Source: Streptomyces bottropensis ATCC 25435
Lineage (GTDB): Bacteria; Actinomycetota; Actinomycetes; Streptomycetales; Streptomycetaceae
Direction of reading: 5' to 3'
Length of the DNA stretch: 64,000 nucleotides
NCBI RefSeq assembly: GCF_000383595.1
Contig: NZ_KB911581.1
Span: 8,267,519 to 8,331,518, forward strand
The first letter of the stretch is position 1. The number at the start of each line of letters is the position of its first letter. The notes under the pieces were generated by a model. It was not told the origin of the DNA and did not search any database. It worked only from the letters and a program-made list of their open reading frames with translations. A program made the position numbers and the translations under genes. Of this stretch, positions 1-8,125 are shown piece after piece.

Positions 1-267
1 CCGCCGGCGGCTCTTGGGATCGTCGTCGTAGAGCGTGCCGCGTCGTCGCTGCGTCTGCTGGCGTACGTGCAGCACCCGGTTGTCCAGGTCCACATCCGAC
101 CAGCGGAGGCCGACGAGTTCACCGCGCCGCAGGCCCATGGCGACAGCCAGAACGAATGCGGCGTACAGCGGGTCTCGCCGTGCGGCCTCCAGAAACGTCA
201 GCGTCTCTTCCAGAGTCCATGGACTGATGTCCCGCTGCTTCACGCGGAGCGGTTCGACGAGCGATGC
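1..267 (-). pseudogene. Tyrosine recombinase (phage/plasmid integrase) remnant, runs off the left edge
   Basis: Read on the minus strand, this stretch encodes a peptide beginning near LVEPLRVKQRDISPWTLEE and continuing through GLRRGELVGLRWSDVDLD to the window edge. GLRRGELxGLRWxDVD is the box I signature of actinobacterial tyrosine integrases, and its first Arg pair holds the catalytic Arg I. The His-x-x-Arg and Tyr boxes would lie beyond position 1. Upstream of about 267 the frame stays open to a stop near 399, but the sequence no longer resembles the core-binding SAM-like domain and has no convincing start. The 5' half therefore appears to be deleted. Most likely this is a decayed integrase from an integrative element. 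Whether the 3' half is intact cannot be seen. Confidence 0.7.
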
Positions 268-510
268 GAAAGGGCATGCCGCCGGTTCCGGGCCGGGCTC
301 GGAGAGCCCCGACCCGGATGTGGCCCCGAAGGCGCAACACTGACTCTGCGTCGTCCGGAGCGGTGGCCGAGCTGCAGGTCCTGCACCCGAAGGACGTCAG
401 GCTCTCGGGCCGAGCCCTCGGACTTGCCTCAAGCGGGCCGGAGATCCCGAAGGTGTTCCAGCCAACCTGGGTGATACTGGCTACTCGGTGGCCTCTTCAT
501 TCAGTCGTCG

Positions 511-1647
511 TTACGCCGGGTCGATGCGGGAGACGCTGCCACGCAGGTCGAGCACGTACAGCTCGCCATTGCCTCCCTGGGCGAACGAGACGACCCGGCC
601 GCCGTCGATTCCGAGGTTGCGCACGCCGGTCACCTCGCCGTTCTCCATCTGCAGAGCGCGGACGGTGCCGTCGCAGTAGTCGCTGAACACGTACTGACCC
701 TTGAGGTCCGGGATCGCCTCGCCTCGGTAGACGTACCCGCCGGTCACCGAGCAGCCGGGCCCGCTGCGGTCGTACTCGTGGATCGGCGGTACATGGTTCG
801 CGGGCTCCGTGCCGCCCCGGAAGGGATGCTTGCCCTCCATCTGGGACCAGCCGTAGTTCTCGCCACCCTTGCTGGTTGCCGGCGCCCAGTCGATCTCCTC
901 CCAGGCGCTCTGGCCGACGTCTCCGATCAGCAGGTCGCCCGTGCCCGCGTCGAAGGAGAACCGCCACGGATTGCGCAACCCGTACGCCCAGATCTCGTCC
1001 TTCGCGTTCGGGTCGTCCACGAACGGGTTGCCCGGCGGGATCGCGTACGGCTTGCCGCCGCTCGGGTCGATCCGCAGCAGCTTGCCGAGCAGCGTGTTGA
1101 GGTTCTGCCCGTTGCCGTGTGGGTCGCCGGCCGAGCCACCGTCGCCGAGCGCGATGTAGAGGTATCCGTCGGGGCCGAACGCGATGTCGCCGCCGTTGTG
1201 GTTCGCGTAGGGCTGTGTCTGGGTGAGGACGGTGCGCCGGGTGTCCGGCTGGATCTTGCCGTCCCGCACCGCGAACTCGTCCACGATGCTGGTGCCTTGG
1301 AGGTTCGTGAACGAGAGGTAGAAGTGCGCGAACTCCTTGTCGAACGTGATGCCCAGCAGGCCGCGTTCGCCGTTGGTGGTGGTCTCGCCGGATATGTCGA
1401 TGACGGGGTCGCCGAGCCCTTCATCGTCCAGGACCCTTACCTTGCCTGCGCGTTCGGCTATCCAGACCGTGCCACCGGGACCGGCGGCGCCGGCGGATGG
1501 ATTCCGGGCCGTGGCCACGTTCTTGAGCACGACCTTCGCTGCCTGACGTGGGGTGCTGAGCTCGTCGGCAGACGCTGTGGTCAAAGCGAGGGAAGCGACG
1601 AGGCAGAGGGCGCCGACGACCGCCGAGCTTCTGGTGCGAACTTTCAC
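511..1647 (-). CDS. Secreted PQQ-dependent sugar dehydrogenase (glucose/sorbosone dehydrogenase family)
   Basis: The protein has 378 residues if it starts at the GTG at 1647, which sits 6 nt after an AGGAGG site; an upstream in-frame start lacks one. Residues 1 to about 26 form a Sec signal peptide (basic VKVRTR, hydrophobic core, ASA-DE cleavage site). The mature part is a six-bladed beta-propeller of the GSDH type. It carries the family hallmarks ANHNGGDIAFGPDGYLYIAL, GDGGSAGDPHGNGQN (calcium/PQQ region), YGLRNPWRFSFD and IGDVGQ..WEEI. Family members oxidise aldose sugars outside the membrane using bound PQQ. No PQQ biosynthesis gene is visible here, so the substrate and cofactor supply are inferred. 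The gene stands alone between an integrase remnant and a gene-poor stretch. Confidence 0.92.
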   Translation of the reverse strand: MKVRTRSSAVVGALCLVASLALTTASADELSTPRQAAKVVLKNVATARNPSAGAAGPGGTVWIAERAGKVRVLDDEGLGDPVIDISGETTTNGERGLLGITFDKEFAHFYLSFTNLQGTSIVDEFAVRDGKIQPDTRRTVLTQTQPYANHNGGDIAFGPDGYLYIALGDGGSAGDPHGNGQNLNTLLGKLLRIDPSGGKPYAIPPGNPFVDDPNAKDEIWAYGLRNPWRFSFDAGTGDLLIGDVGQSAWEEIDWAPATSKGGENYGWSQMEGKHPFRGGTEPANHVPPIHEYDRSGPGCSVTGGYVYRGEAIPDLKGQYVFSDYCDGTVRALQMENGEVTGVRNLGIDGGRVVSFAQGGNGELYVLDLRGSVSRIDPA

Positions 1648-2372
1648 CGTGATCCTCCTAGAGGCGGCGAACGGGGGAGAGCACCCGGCTGCCATGGGGC
1701 AGGGACAGGCGGGTGTCGTCCACGCCGGCACGCATACCTGGGGGGTGGGGGGATGGTGCGCTACTGGCCACAGGTGAGGCTACCGGGACAGGGGTTGTTG
1801 AAATAGACCACACTCCGCCACCCATTCACCTCCGCTCCGCTTCCCGTCGCGGCCTGAGCCTCCCTGTTCCCCGGCGCACAGCTGCTCAACGGCGACGGCG
1901 ACGGCGCCAAGGCCGGGCGGGCAGTTCCGAGGGAGGCGCGACAGTCGATCCTGGAACGCAGGGGCGTAATGCGTCGGAGCCCAGTGCACTCGCGAAGGCT
2001 CCCCGAGCCGGACGGACGAACCAGCAACGTCAAGCGCCGCACTCGTTCGTACAGACGCTCGATCCGTCGTACTTCGAACCCGTGCCCACAGCGTGCCCGT
2101 ATGAGCGGACAGCCACGGTCAACCACAGTGCGACAGGGCCCGCGCAAGCGCGCCGACACGACGAATCCACACAGGTCAGCAGTCGTACAGCCACCCAAGC
2201 GCCGTCGCTTCCCAAGCTGAGGGCTTCGATGCCGCAGTTCCGGGCCGGTTGAATCGCCCGCCGGCAGTGGCCATGCCGGTCATCATCCCGGCCGTTCGGG
2301 GGATACGCGCGCGGCCTCGGCGGCGTATCCACCCCGCGGGGGCATCCCTTGCTGGGACGAAAGGGAGACATG
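1648..2372. other. Gene-poor stretch, no recognisable feature
   Basis: These 725 bases carry only short overlapping open frames on both strands. None shows a recognised family, a good ribosome binding site or a consistent coding bias. The promoter of the sugar dehydrogenase must lie in the first 100 bases or so. The stretch sits between an integrase remnant and a phosphatase pseudogene, so it may be decayed mobile-element DNA, but I could identify no transposase fragment in it. Confidence 0.5.
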
Positions 2373-2699
2373 ATGCCGCTCTATCTATCAAGGTTCAGCT
2401 ACACGCCGGAGACCTGGCAGAGACTCATCGGCCACCCCGAGGACCGCGCAAAGGCCGCTCAGACGTACATCGAGTCCGTCGGCGGCAAGCTCCACGGCTT
2501 CTGGTACGCGTTCGGCACCCGCGACGGCTACAACCTGTGGGAGGCCCCCGACAACATCTCCATGGCCGCGGTCGCCCTGGCGATCAGCGGAGGCGGTGCA
2601 CTCAGCTCGTTCGAGACGACCGTTCTCCTGACCGTCGACGAAACCATGGATGCCCTGCACAGAGCCGGGCAAGTCCAGTACCGGGCTCCCGGCGCGTAG
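2373..2699 (+). CDS. GYD domain protein
   Basis: This 108-residue protein begins MPLYLSRFSYTPETWQRLI and continues with AYFGTRDGYNLWEAPD-like sequence (here AFGTRDGYNLWEAPD) and AAVALAISGGGALSSFET. That is the pattern of the GYD family, small dimeric alpha-beta barrel proteins of unknown role found widely in Actinobacteria. I chose the second of two adjacent ATGs (2370 and 2373) because the AAGGGAG at 2361-2367 is better spaced to it. The gene is isolated, with no same-strand partner on either side, so its context says nothing about function. Confidence 0.85.
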   Translation: MPLYLSRFSYTPETWQRLIGHPEDRAKAAQTYIESVGGKLHGFWYAFGTRDGYNLWEAPDNISMAAVALAISGGGALSSFETTVLLTVDETMDALHRAGQVQYRAPGA

Positions 2700-3237
2700 C
2701 GGTCCAGACGGCTGGCAGCTGCTTGGCTCAGGCATCGAGACCGCAGCGAGGTACAGCACCCACAACAACTGTCCACGTCCAGAGTGGTCGTTGAAGGCCG
2801 CATAGCGTCATGCATGACCACCATGACCAACCTCCGTAGAGCTACGGATCAGAAGGTCCTGACATCCACAGCTGACATCAACGACGCCGGACGGGGGCGT
2901 ACACCGACACCCCTGTCCGGCCGTCGCACCAGTCGACTACGACGTCCGAAGCGGGCAGGGATCGAACTAACAGCACAGTTAGCAACATTAGTGTTAGTAG
3001 CAGGGGACTCGGGGAGATGCTGCTCCCGCGGGTGCGCCCACGGGAGAAGATCAGCCTTCCGTGCCCCCAGCATGGTCGGCCATTGGACGCCCAAGCCGAG
3101 CGCGCCCCGATGGACAGGGCACATGACAGTCGGAGAGGGAGCCGAACCCGGGTACGCAGCCCGGCCGGCTCCGCCCGACCGGCGGGCCGGGCATCCACGA
3201 AGCATGATGGAGCGATGGCACCGACAGATCCGTTGTC
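2700..3237. other. Gene-poor stretch before the phosphatase pseudogene
   Basis: About 540 bases with no convincing gene. A short locally AT-richer patch near 2965-3000 contains repeated TTAG words. The open frames here are short and look like chance frames in GC-rich DNA. The right end may hold further, unrecognisable remains of the N-terminal part of the SpoIIE-type gene that follows. Confidence 0.45.
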
Positions 3238-3663
3238 ATCCGTTCGGTCCCGAGCACTTCGTCACCGCGCAGATGCTGCAGCTGGACACGACGACGGGCG
3301 GGTGCAGTGGGGCAACGCCGGGCACCCGCCGCCGATCCTCGTCCGCGAGCACCGCGTCGCACAGCGTCTGGTCGCCCCGACGACCCTTCCCGTCGGCCTG
3401 GGCGGTTCGGAGCCTCGGGTGAGCGAACTGGGGCTGGCGCCGGGGACCGAGTCCTCTGCTTCACCGACGGAGTGATCGAGGAACACCGGAGCGGCGGGGA
3501 GCAGTTCGGCGAGGACCAGCTGATCGACTGTGTGAACAGCCGGAGAGGACGGGCCGCGGCATCCGGGCGGTGACGCGCCCCCTGTCCCACACGCTCAAGC
3601 AGGCGCGGGGCGGACAGACCAGCGACGACGCGACGCTGCTTTCATGGCGGAGTGGCGCGGCTG
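3238..3663 (+). pseudogene. Frameshifted C-terminal fragment of a SpoIIE/PP2C serine phosphatase
   Basis: Pieces of a SpoIIE-type phosphatase domain can be read only by changing frame. FVTAQMLQLDTTTG is in one frame, then VQWGNAGHPPPILVREHR in a second (shift near 3300). DRVLCFTDGVIEEHRSGGEQ is in a third (shift near 3445). LSHTLKQARGGQTSDDATLL is in a fourth (shift near 3550), with a last shift before MAEWRG and a stop near 3663. GNAGHPPP, the FTDG(V/L)xE box and SDDATLL are the diagnostic motifs of the C-terminal half of these Mn-dependent phosphatases, which act on anti-anti-sigma factors. At least three indels plus loss of the upstream PAS/GAF and N-terminal phosphatase parts make this a dead gene. 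Confidence 0.85.
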
Positions 3664-3706
3664 ACCTCTCGTCCGCGCAGTCCGCGCCGTCCGCCACCCT
3701 TGCACG

Positions 3707-3759
3707 GCGGCAGGTACCGCACGACGTGCGGTACCTGCCGCTACCGCACATATGTGCGG
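3707..3759. promoter_or_regulatory. Two tandem perfect palindromes sharing CCGCAC half-sites
   Basis: A 16-bp stem with a 3-nt loop spans 3707-3741 (inner half-sites CCGCAC-GAC-GTGCGG). Two bases later comes a second perfect palindrome, CCGCACATATGTGCGG, at 3744-3759. Both contain the same 6-bp half-site in inverted pairs, so the unit occurs four times in 53 bp. The block lies 145 bp upstream of the DUF5994 start at 3903 and just after the phosphatase pseudogene. It could be a terminator hairpin, but the duplicated half-sites with differing spacers look more like a paired operator. Confidence 0.6.
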
Positions 3760-3902
3760 AAGCCACCCCTCGCCGCCGGTGAACGCGGAGTAGTGTGGAC
3801 GGTACCGAGGGCATTTCGCACACCGGCTTCGACGCCGGGTCGTCCCCGGCGAAGGATGACACCCGGGCCGCCGCGCAGGTGGCCCGGAGACGGGTCCGCA
3901 CC

Positions 3903-4499
3903 ATGTCGGCGACCTTGTACCCCATCCAGCCGCGCCGCGAGCCCGCCGCAGCCCCGGCCGCGCGTCTCGCACTGAAGACCGACGGCGCCTCCCGCGGGCT
4001 GCTGGACGGAGCCTGGTGGCCACGGTCCCGGGACCTGCTGAATGAACTGCCGGCGCTCACCGACCTGTTGGAACCCCTGTGGGGCCGCATCACCCGTATC
4101 GCCGTCAACCCGGAGCACTGGCCGGTCATCCCGCGCAAGATCCCCGTGAGCGGGCACATCGTCAAGGTCGGCTGGTTCACGTCGGAGATCGACCCGCACA
4201 AACTGCTGCTGCTCTCCTACGGCACCAGCCGCTGGGATCTCCTCGTCGTTCCGCCCGAGACCGAGGCGCAGTGGGCGGCCCGTCTGATGGCGGCCGTATC
4301 CGAGCACGACGGCCCGCCCCTGACCGCGAGCGCGCACATCGCCGCGGAAGCGGCCCGGCGCGCCGTCTCCCCCACCGACCAGGCACTGGACCCGGACGAG
4401 GCATGGGAGTACGAGGGCGGCGCCTCGGCGGTGTCCGCGGCCGGCACCGGACAGACCGGTCCGCCAGGGCCGGCCAGCCGGCTGATCATCGGTATGTGA
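3903..4499 (+). CDS. DUF5994 family protein
   Basis: A 198-residue cytoplasmic protein containing LLDGAWWPRSRDLLNELPAL, LWGRITRIAVNPEHWP, HIVKVGWFTSEIDPHKLLLL and WDLLVVPPET. This is the actinobacterial DUF5994 pattern; no reaction is known for the family. I preferred the ATG at 3903, because the family usually starts shortly before the LxLKTDG segment; the frame is open further upstream and the ribosome site is weak, so the start is uncertain. The C-terminal 60 residues are Ala/Gly/Pro-rich and probably disordered. The small membrane-protein gene follows after 10 bases, suggesting an operon. A second DUF5994 gene lies 500 bp downstream on the other strand. Confidence 0.85.
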   Translation: MSATLYPIQPRREPAAAPAARLALKTDGASRGLLDGAWWPRSRDLLNELPALTDLLEPLWGRITRIAVNPEHWPVIPRKIPVSGHIVKVGWFTSEIDPHKLLLLSYGTSRWDLLVVPPETEAQWAARLMAAVSEHDGPPLTASAHIAAEAARRAVSPTDQALDPDEAWEYEGGASAVSAAGTGQTGPPGPASRLIIGM

Positions 4500-4509
4500 G
4501 GTGGCCGCC

Positions 4510-4803
4510 ATGAACGCCTTCCTGACAGTCATCGCTTTCCTGGTCCTCATCGCAGTGGCGGCGTACGTGATCCACCGGCTCGGGCTCCAGCACGCCGACA
4601 GGATCGCGGCGTACCGGTACAGCACCCCCCGGCCCGGTCGCCGTGGCCATGGCGCGCCAAAGCCGCACCCAGCACCACGGGCCGGCATCCGGGCATCCGA
4701 CCACCCGCCCGGCAGCCCCGCCCCACCGCCCACCCGGCCCGCGGCGACGCGAGCCCGGGACGTGGACGCAGGCTCTGGAGCACCTGAGGATCCGAGCATC
4801 TGA
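4510..4803 (+). CDS. Small single-pass membrane protein, function unknown
   Basis: This 97-residue protein starts MNAFLTVIAFLVLIAVAAYVI, one N-terminal transmembrane helix, followed by HRLGLQHADRIAAYRYS and a Pro/Ala/Arg-rich tail that is likely disordered. The ATG at 4510 is chosen because GAGGTGG at 4498-4504 is well placed; a GTG at 4501 is the alternative. The ribosome site overlaps the stop codon of the preceding DUF5994 gene, so the two are probably co-transcribed and translationally coupled. I recognise no family; coding bias is consistent with a real gene, but the tail is low in information. Confidence 0.6.
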   Translation: MNAFLTVIAFLVLIAVAAYVIHRLGLQHADRIAAYRYSTPRPGRRGHGAPKPHPAPRAGIRASDHPPGSPAPPPTRPAATRARDVDAGSGAPEDPSI

Positions 4804-5016
4804 ACCGAGGCGTCCTCACTCCTCCACGGCTGAATGTCTACCGACACGACCGGGGCGCGCGGGCCCTGGTCACCCTCGCCGGTGTGGTCGACCCCGTCAG
4901 CGCCCTCAGCGGGCCTGACCTCGTCGACAGAAGCGCCCCCGGGGAACGGACCGCCGGACGGAGAGCGCTGGTGCGCCGGTCAAGCCGTACGCCGCCTCGC
5001 GCCCCGCGCCGCCCCG

Positions 5017-5499
5017 TCAGCCCGGCGTTCCGTGGCCACTCCCGGTGTCGATGAGGATCTGGTCCGCGTGGCTGACGTTGTCGGCCCGGACCGCCTGGGC
5101 CATCGCGGCCCGGGCGGCGTCCGGTGCCGCGTCGGGCGGGACGACCAGCAGCGAGAAGATGTCCTGGTCACCCCGGGTGATCATGATCGTGTCGTCACCG
5201 ACCGGGAAGGAGTCGACGTGCACCACGCGGTCATCGACGACGACACGCGTCGGGAGACCCTCCCAGGCGGCGGCGTCCAGCCCGACACGGGTCACGGGGC
5301 CGAGGTGTGTGACGAGGGCACTCAGCAGCGCGGGCAGCTCGGCGGCCATGTCCCGCGAGCGCGGCCACCACGCACCGTCGAGCATGCCTTCACGTGACGC
5401 CGTCGTCTCCAGCCGGAGCAGCGCACAACCCGGCCGTAGGTCCTCGTGGACGCCGCTGGGCAGACGCCGTGGCACAGGTGGTGTGTCCGAGCTGGTCAT
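5017..5499 (-). CDS. DUF5994 family protein, second paralogue
   Basis: About 160 residues from the ATG at 5499 (MTSSDTPPVPRRLP). MLDGAWWPRSRDMAAELPAL, LGPVTRVGLDAAAWEGLP, DDTIMITRGDQDIFSLLVVPP align directly with the DUF5994 protein encoded at 3903-4499, so the two are paralogues pointing towards each other. The frame stays open upstream to 5655 and an ATG at 5549 is possible; no strong ribosome site decides the matter. The function of the family is unknown. No same-strand gene follows, so it appears monocistronic. Confidence 0.8.
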   Translation of the reverse strand: MTSSDTPPVPRRLPSGVHEDLRPGCALLRLETTASREGMLDGAWWPRSRDMAAELPALLSALVTHLGPVTRVGLDAAAWEGLPTRVVVDDRVVHVDSFPVGDDTIMITRGDQDIFSLLVVPPDAAPDAARAAMAQAVRADNVSHADQILIDTGSGHGTPG

Positions 5500-5820
5500 G
5501 ATGACCACCCGTCGGTAGGGCCGGTGCGACGACGGGACTCCGCCCCGCATCTCCCAAGCTACTCCTGGCGCCACACGCCCCGCCTCTCCGAGATCGCTCT
5601 CCCGCCCGGCCCCCGACAGGGCTGCCGTCAAGCCCTGCATCATGGAGCGGCGCACTCATGCTTCTCCCCTGGAGGGGTTCATTTCGAGCGGTTGGTCCAG
5701 CGCCACCACAACTCCCCCGCCCTCGGAGCCCGGAGTGCGATCAGCGTGCTGGACGGATGGCAGACAGTAGGCTGCATGCAGCGGGATCGGGCCCGCAGCA
5801 CAGTGTCCGGGAGGTGCTTC
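5500..5820. other. Divergent intergenic region of a DUF5994 gene and a Uma2 gene
   Basis: About 320 bases between oppositely directed genes. It should hold both promoters, but I could pick out no convincing -35/-10 pair or palindrome. The frame of the DUF5994 gene extends into its left third, so the actual gap may be shorter if that gene starts upstream. Confidence 0.4.
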
Positions 5821-6231
5821 ATGTCGGCCGAGATGGTCGCCCCGGCGTGGATGCATGAACAGATCACGGTGGAGGACTACGAGTCCTGGTCCGAGGCGCA
5901 GTGCGCCGGCATCGAGATCGTGGACGGAATGGTCGTCGTGGGTCCGAGCGCGTCAAAGCAGAACGGTCGGCTGACCCGGATTCTGGCGAACGCCCTGGAT
6001 GCCGCTGCGGGCCAGGAGTGGAACGCCGACACCGGCTTCGACGTCCGGCTTCAAGACGTTCCGCTCACCAATCGCCGCCCGGACGTCGTCGTGTACCGCG
6101 CGGACACCATCGACGTCACCCCCGCCCGCCCTGAGCACGTGCTGCTGGTTGCGGAGGTGGTGTCGCCAGGCTCGGAGACCACCGACCGGATCGTGAACTT
6201 TCCTGTGGAGATCGACCTCGGCCAGCTCTGA
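5821..6231 (+). CDS. Uma2-family restriction-endonuclease-fold protein, shortened
   Basis: The ATG at 5821 follows GGGAGG by 7 nt and gives 136 residues; Uma2 proteins are usually about 180-200. ITVEDYESWSEAQCAGIEIVDG, SKQNGRLTRILANALDAAA, NRRPDVVVYRAD and LLVAEVVSPGSETTDRIV match the Uma2 PD-(D/E)xK nuclease fold: PD at 'RRPDVVV' and E at 'VAEVVS'. After TDRIV, where the family continues with KPxxYAxAGIPxYW, the sequence jumps to NFPVEIDLGQL and stops. FPVEIDL resembles the normal C-terminal strand of the family, so about 45-50 residues, including the Lys of the active site, seem to be deleted in frame. It is probably inactive as a nuclease. Confidence 0.8.
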   Translation: MSAEMVAPAWMHEQITVEDYESWSEAQCAGIEIVDGMVVVGPSASKQNGRLTRILANALDAAAGQEWNADTGFDVRLQDVPLTNRRPDVVVYRADTIDVTPARPEHVLLVAEVVSPGSETTDRIVNFPVEIDLGQL

Positions 6232-6325
6232 CAACACGCGCCGCGATCTGTGAACGACGCATGACGTTCAGCGGCTCATACCAGCAAGGGCACGCGATGG
6301 CGGTCGGCTCATGAAAGGGCTAGCG

Positions 6326-6685
6326 GTGCGTAGACAATCTCTCGCGGTCGCCACTTTGGTGGCCCTGGCCTGTACTGCATGTTCGGGGGAGCCCACGGAC
6401 CCGTACGCGGCGGATACCGAGCCGTTCAAGGCCCTTCCGAAGACGATCGAGTTCCGCAAGTGGCTCGATGAACAGGGCGAGCCGTGGAAGGGGATAACGA
6501 AAGTATCCAGTACCGCACCCGACGCGGCGACCATTCGTGTCAATGAGCCATACGACAACGAAGAGGGAGCCGAACGCTTGATCCGCCTGTGGGGTGAGTA
6601 CTCCGGCACTAACCCGTCGGACCTGAACGTCAGCATATTCGACAACGACACCGGCTTCATCTACGCCAACAGTGTCGCCGACTGA
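6326..6685 (+). CDS. Small secreted lipoprotein-like protein, unknown function
   Basis: I chose the GTG at 6326 because AAAGGG lies 6 nt upstream; an ATG at 6311 is also in frame and overlaps that site. The N-terminus VRRQSLAVATLVALACTACSGEP is a signal peptide ending in a Cys cluster resembling a lipobox, so the 119-residue product is likely a membrane-anchored lipoprotein. The rest (KTIEFRKWLDEQGEPWKGIT, EEGAERLIRLWGEYSGTNPSDLNVSIFDNDT) suggests a small alpha/beta domain that I do not recognise. Codon third positions are less GC-rich than in neighbouring genes, hinting at recent acquisition. It follows the Uma2 gene by about 95 bases on the same strand. Confidence 0.7.
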   Translation: MRRQSLAVATLVALACTACSGEPTDPYAADTEPFKALPKTIEFRKWLDEQGEPWKGITKVSSTAPDAATIRVNEPYDNEEGAERLIRLWGEYSGTNPSDLNVSIFDNDTGFIYANSVAD

Positions 6686-6877
6686 TCCACTTGCGGGTGC
6701 GCCGACCGACAGGCCACGCGTGGTGGATGCGGCAGTGGCAGTCCTTACCCGGGCCCCAACGGCAGGCGTTACAGCAGTGGCGGGTGGGAGTTGATCAAGG
6801 TGTTTTGGTGCGACTTTCTTGAATAAGGCCTGAACGCGCCCTTTTTGCAGGGTGTATGAGGCACTCACACTCAGGGA

Positions 6878-7348
6878 ATGGCGGTGGTTCTCGACAGTGT
6901 CGGTCGGCCGGAGTGTCTGTTGTGTTCCTCCAACGGGCCCGATGTTCGTGAGCGTGGACGAATCATTCCTCTGTCGGCCGAACTCTGTGACGAGTGCTGG
7001 CACGAGGTCGCCAACGAGCTTGCAGTGTGTGAGGGGGCGACAGCCGCGCCGGAGGCCGAGGGGGATCCGGACGATGTGGGATGGGTGGAGCCGCCTACCT
7101 GCCGGCGTTGCGATGCGCTCGTGCGGCGGTACCCGACCAACTACGACCGTTGGGTCGAGCTGGCCACGTTCGAGCTGCCGGCGAAGAAGGTCGCTCCGCA
7201 TCACCGTTGGCGTCTGATGCGGCCGAGGGCGGCGAACACCCCGGTCGTGGTGGCTACAGTCGCCGTCAGGATCGGCGCCGTCGACCCCACACCCGGGGAG
7301 CCCGTCATTCCCTCCCACGAGTTTGTCTGTCTGCGGCGTGACGCCTGA
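6878..7348 (+). CDS. DUF6083-type zinc-binding protein
   Basis: This 156-residue protein has two CxxC pairs in the N-terminal part (CLLC at about 13-16, CDEC near 37-40) and a third at CRRC in the middle. They are followed by YPTNYDRWVELATFELPAKKVAPHHRW, which is the recognisable core of the DUF6083 family. The cysteine pairs probably bind zinc. Function is unknown. The start ATG at 6878 is preceded by CAGGGA. The stop lies inside a heptamer repeat tract, and the HNH endonuclease gene starts only about 25 bases later. Transcription as one unit with that nuclease gene is likely. Confidence 0.75.
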   Translation: MAVVLDSVGRPECLLCSSNGPDVRERGRIIPLSAELCDECWHEVANELAVCEGATAAPEAEGDPDDVGWVEPPTCRRCDALVRRYPTNYDRWVELATFELPAKKVAPHHRWRLMRPRAANTPVVVATVAVRIGAVDPTPGEPVIPSHEFVCLRRDA

Positions 7349-7364
7349 CGCCTGACGCCTGACG
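7339..7364. repeat. Heptamer tandem repeat TGACGCC, 3.7 copies
   Basis: TGACGCC repeats three times from 7339 and a fourth partial copy ends at 7364. The second copy supplies the TGA stop codon of the preceding gene at 7346-7348. Because the unit is 7 bp, gain or loss of a copy would shift where translation stops only if it altered the first copies. Confidence 0.85.
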
Positions 7365-7373
7365 TCGAATCCG

Positions 7374-7892
7374 GTGGAGAAAGTGGAGAAAAAGGCACCG
7401 GTGAGTGACGCCGAACTGCCCGCGCCCCGGCGCGCTGAAGCCAAGCGTGTGCAGGATCGGCGGCGGCGGGAGCGTATGCGGGCCAATGGGGGCGTCGAGC
7501 GTTACACCGTCGAGGAGATCGGGGCGCGGGACGGGTGGGTCTGTGGGCTGTGTCTGGATCCGGTGGACCGGGTCCGGGAGCATCCTGATCCTCGGTCCCC
7601 GAGCATCGACCACGTCCGCACCATCTCGTCCGGCGGCACCGACACCCGGGACAACGTGCGCCTCACGCACTGGGGTTGCAACCATGCGCGCAACGACAGC
7701 ACTCCGCTGAGGACTGTCGAGGAGGCCGAAGCGCAGCGCGCGGCGCTCGGTCGGCTGCCCGGCCTCCGGGACCTCGCGGAGAGCCTGAAAGCGGAGGACA
7801 TGGTCCGGCGGTCCCAGGCGTACCACTCGCCCGAGCGGTACCGGGCCAAGCTGGCCCGCCGGGTGGAGCGTTACGAGCGCGAAGGGCGCTGA
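7374..7892 (+). CDS. HNH endonuclease
   Basis: The protein has 172 residues from the GTG at 7374; GTGs at 7383 and 7402 are equally possible, since GGAGAAA words precede each. Its N-terminal third is strongly basic (KRVQDRRRRERMRANGG), then comes the nuclease core. CGLC..DPVDR supplies a Zn-type Cys pair, SIDHVRTISSGGTDTRDNVRLTHWGCNHARND the DH, N and H residues of the HNH (beta-beta-alpha-metal) motif. The C-terminus is a charged helix (RRSQAYHSPERYRAKLARRVERYEREGR). Such stand-alone HNH proteins cut or nick DNA and are common on mobile elements. Gene context (DUF6083, Uma2, integrase remnant nearby) supports a mobile or defence origin. Its target is unknown. Confidence 0.85.
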   Translation: MEKVEKKAPVSDAELPAPRRAEAKRVQDRRRRERMRANGGVERYTVEEIGARDGWVCGLCLDPVDRVREHPDPRSPSIDHVRTISSGGTDTRDNVRLTHWGCNHARNDSTPLRTVEEAEAQRAALGRLPGLRDLAESLKAEDMVRRSQAYHSPERYRAKLARRVERYEREGR

Positions 7893-7904
7893 GGCGTCCG
7901 GAGG

Positions 7905-7976
<72 letters not shown>

Positions 7977-8125
7977 TGTCACCGTGCTGTCACGCGGCGC
8001 GTCCCCCTGTCCTCCGTCCACGGCACGCCGACCCGAAGAAGTGAGGGACAGGCACACTGGAAGGCAGAGCGTGCGGTGCGTGCGGTGCGCGCGGTGCGTC
8101 TCACGGCACCCCCGGGAAGGATCAC

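Noticed and set aside
2940..2990. A GTTCGATCCCTGCCCGC-like word on the minus strand, resembling the 3' half of a tRNA.
   Set aside because: No matching acceptor, D-arm or anticodon arm could be folded around it.
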